DNA from: Acidobacteriota bacterium
GTDB lineage: Bacteria; Acidobacteriota; Terriglobia; Terriglobales; Acidobacteriaceae
Direction: 5' to 3'
DNA: 6,573 nt
Assembly (NCBI GenBank): GCA_021801945.1
Contig: JAKABE010000188.1
Span: forward strand, 1-6,573
Notes under the pieces: generated by a model
Told to the model about the DNA's origin: nothing
What the model saw: the letters and a program-made list of their open reading frames with translations, nothing else
The model's database searches: none
Shown here: in pieces, positions 6,291 to 6,573 of the stretch
How positions within the stretch are numbered: position 1 is the first letter of the stretch
Layout: every line of letters starts with the position of its first letter
Made by a program: the position numbers and the translations under genes

Positions 6291-6573
6291 ATGGCACTAG
6301 AAACCGAGATTAAATTCCGCGTCCCCGACGTCGCCGGGCTTACCTTGCGTCTTGAAACAGCCGGCTTCCGCCTCGTCACTCCCCGCGCCTTTGAGAGCAA
6401 CGTTCTCTACGACACTCCGGACCGCCAAATGCGCGCCCGCACCGAGATTCTGCGCATCCGCCACTATGGCGGCCACTGGACGCTCACCCACAAGTGCCTT
6501 CCCGACGACCGCCCCGGCGAAGACCTGCACAAGCATCGCATCGAGACCGAAACCGAGGTTGCGGACGGCAACG
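6291..6573 (+). CDS. CYTH-domain protein (class IV adenylate cyclase / triphosphatase family), 3'-truncated by the window
   Basis: The open frame runs from the ATG at 6291 through 94 complete codons to the window edge with no stop. The N-terminus carries the CYTH signature ExExK as ETEIKF (E4, E6, K8), whose acidic residues bind the divalent metal. Further family features are NVLYDTPDRQMRARTEILRI (39-58), matching the usual Y-D-T-P...L-R-I-R pattern, then WTLTHK (65-70) and HRIETETEV (82-90), which supplies further acidic and basic tunnel residues. CYTH proteins act on triphosphate-containing substrates: adenylate cyclase CyaB, thiamine triphosphatase and inorganic triphosphatase all belong. 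The N-terminal part alone cannot choose among them. No strong ribosome-binding site precedes the ATG. A TTG at 6282 is in frame but less likely. The gene starts 72 bases after asnS, same strand, so it may be read through from asnS or have its own promoter. Confidence 0.85.
   Translation, partial: MALETEIKFRVPDVAGLTLRLETAGFRLVTPRAFESNVLYDTPDRQMRARTEILRIRHYGGHWTLTHKCLPDDRPGEDLHKHRIETETEVADGN

Noticed and set aside
1..6573. CRISPR array, insertion sequence, tRNA or rRNA gene
   Set aside because: No regularly spaced long repeats, transposase-like frame with terminal inverted repeats, cloverleaf or rRNA segment was seen on reading both strands.

Overview
The window looks like a piece of a GC-rich bacterial chromosome. 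The gene set suggests Acidobacteriota: a Gld-type ABC operon with a DUF4340 protein, an XRE-cupin regulator, a Bacillus-type asparaginyl-tRNA synthetase and a CYTH protein. This placement rests on gene content and general style only. No rRNA or other taxonomic marker is present, so it is an inference.

Layout. (1) Positions 1-3618 (+) hold a compact operon: the acidic C-terminal tail of an upstream gene (probably the ABC ATPase), a GldF-like ABC-2 permease, a GldG-like membrane-anchored protein and a DUF4340 membrane-anchored protein. The genes overlap or lie a few bases apart, which suggests co-transcription and translational coupling. (2) Positions 3619-3870 are a gene-free interval between convergent genes, with small inverted repeats but no convincing terminator. 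(3) Positions 3871-4611 (-) encode an XRE helix-turn-helix regulator with a C-terminal cupin sensor domain. (4) Positions 4612-4850 are a divergent promoter region. It contains an AT-rich island with an imperfect dyad and three similar GAAAT-starting motifs, a candidate operator. (5) Positions 4851-6218 (+) encode asparaginyl-tRNA synthetase. (6) From 6291 to the window end (+) is the N-terminal part of a CYTH-domain phosphohydrolase/cyclase-family protein.

How the genes work together. The permease and the two single-span or double-span extracytoplasmic proteins, with the ATPase presumably encoded just upstream, would form one envelope ABC complex. It resembles the GldA-GldF-GldG set of Bacteroidetes gliding motility, but its substrate cannot be read from this sequence. 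The DUF4340 subunit is the least understood part and is the best candidate here for poorly described biology. The regulator, asnS and the CYTH gene have no evident functional link to the operon. The regulator shares its upstream region with asnS and may control itself, asnS, or unlinked genes. No mobile element, CRISPR array, tRNA or rRNA was seen.
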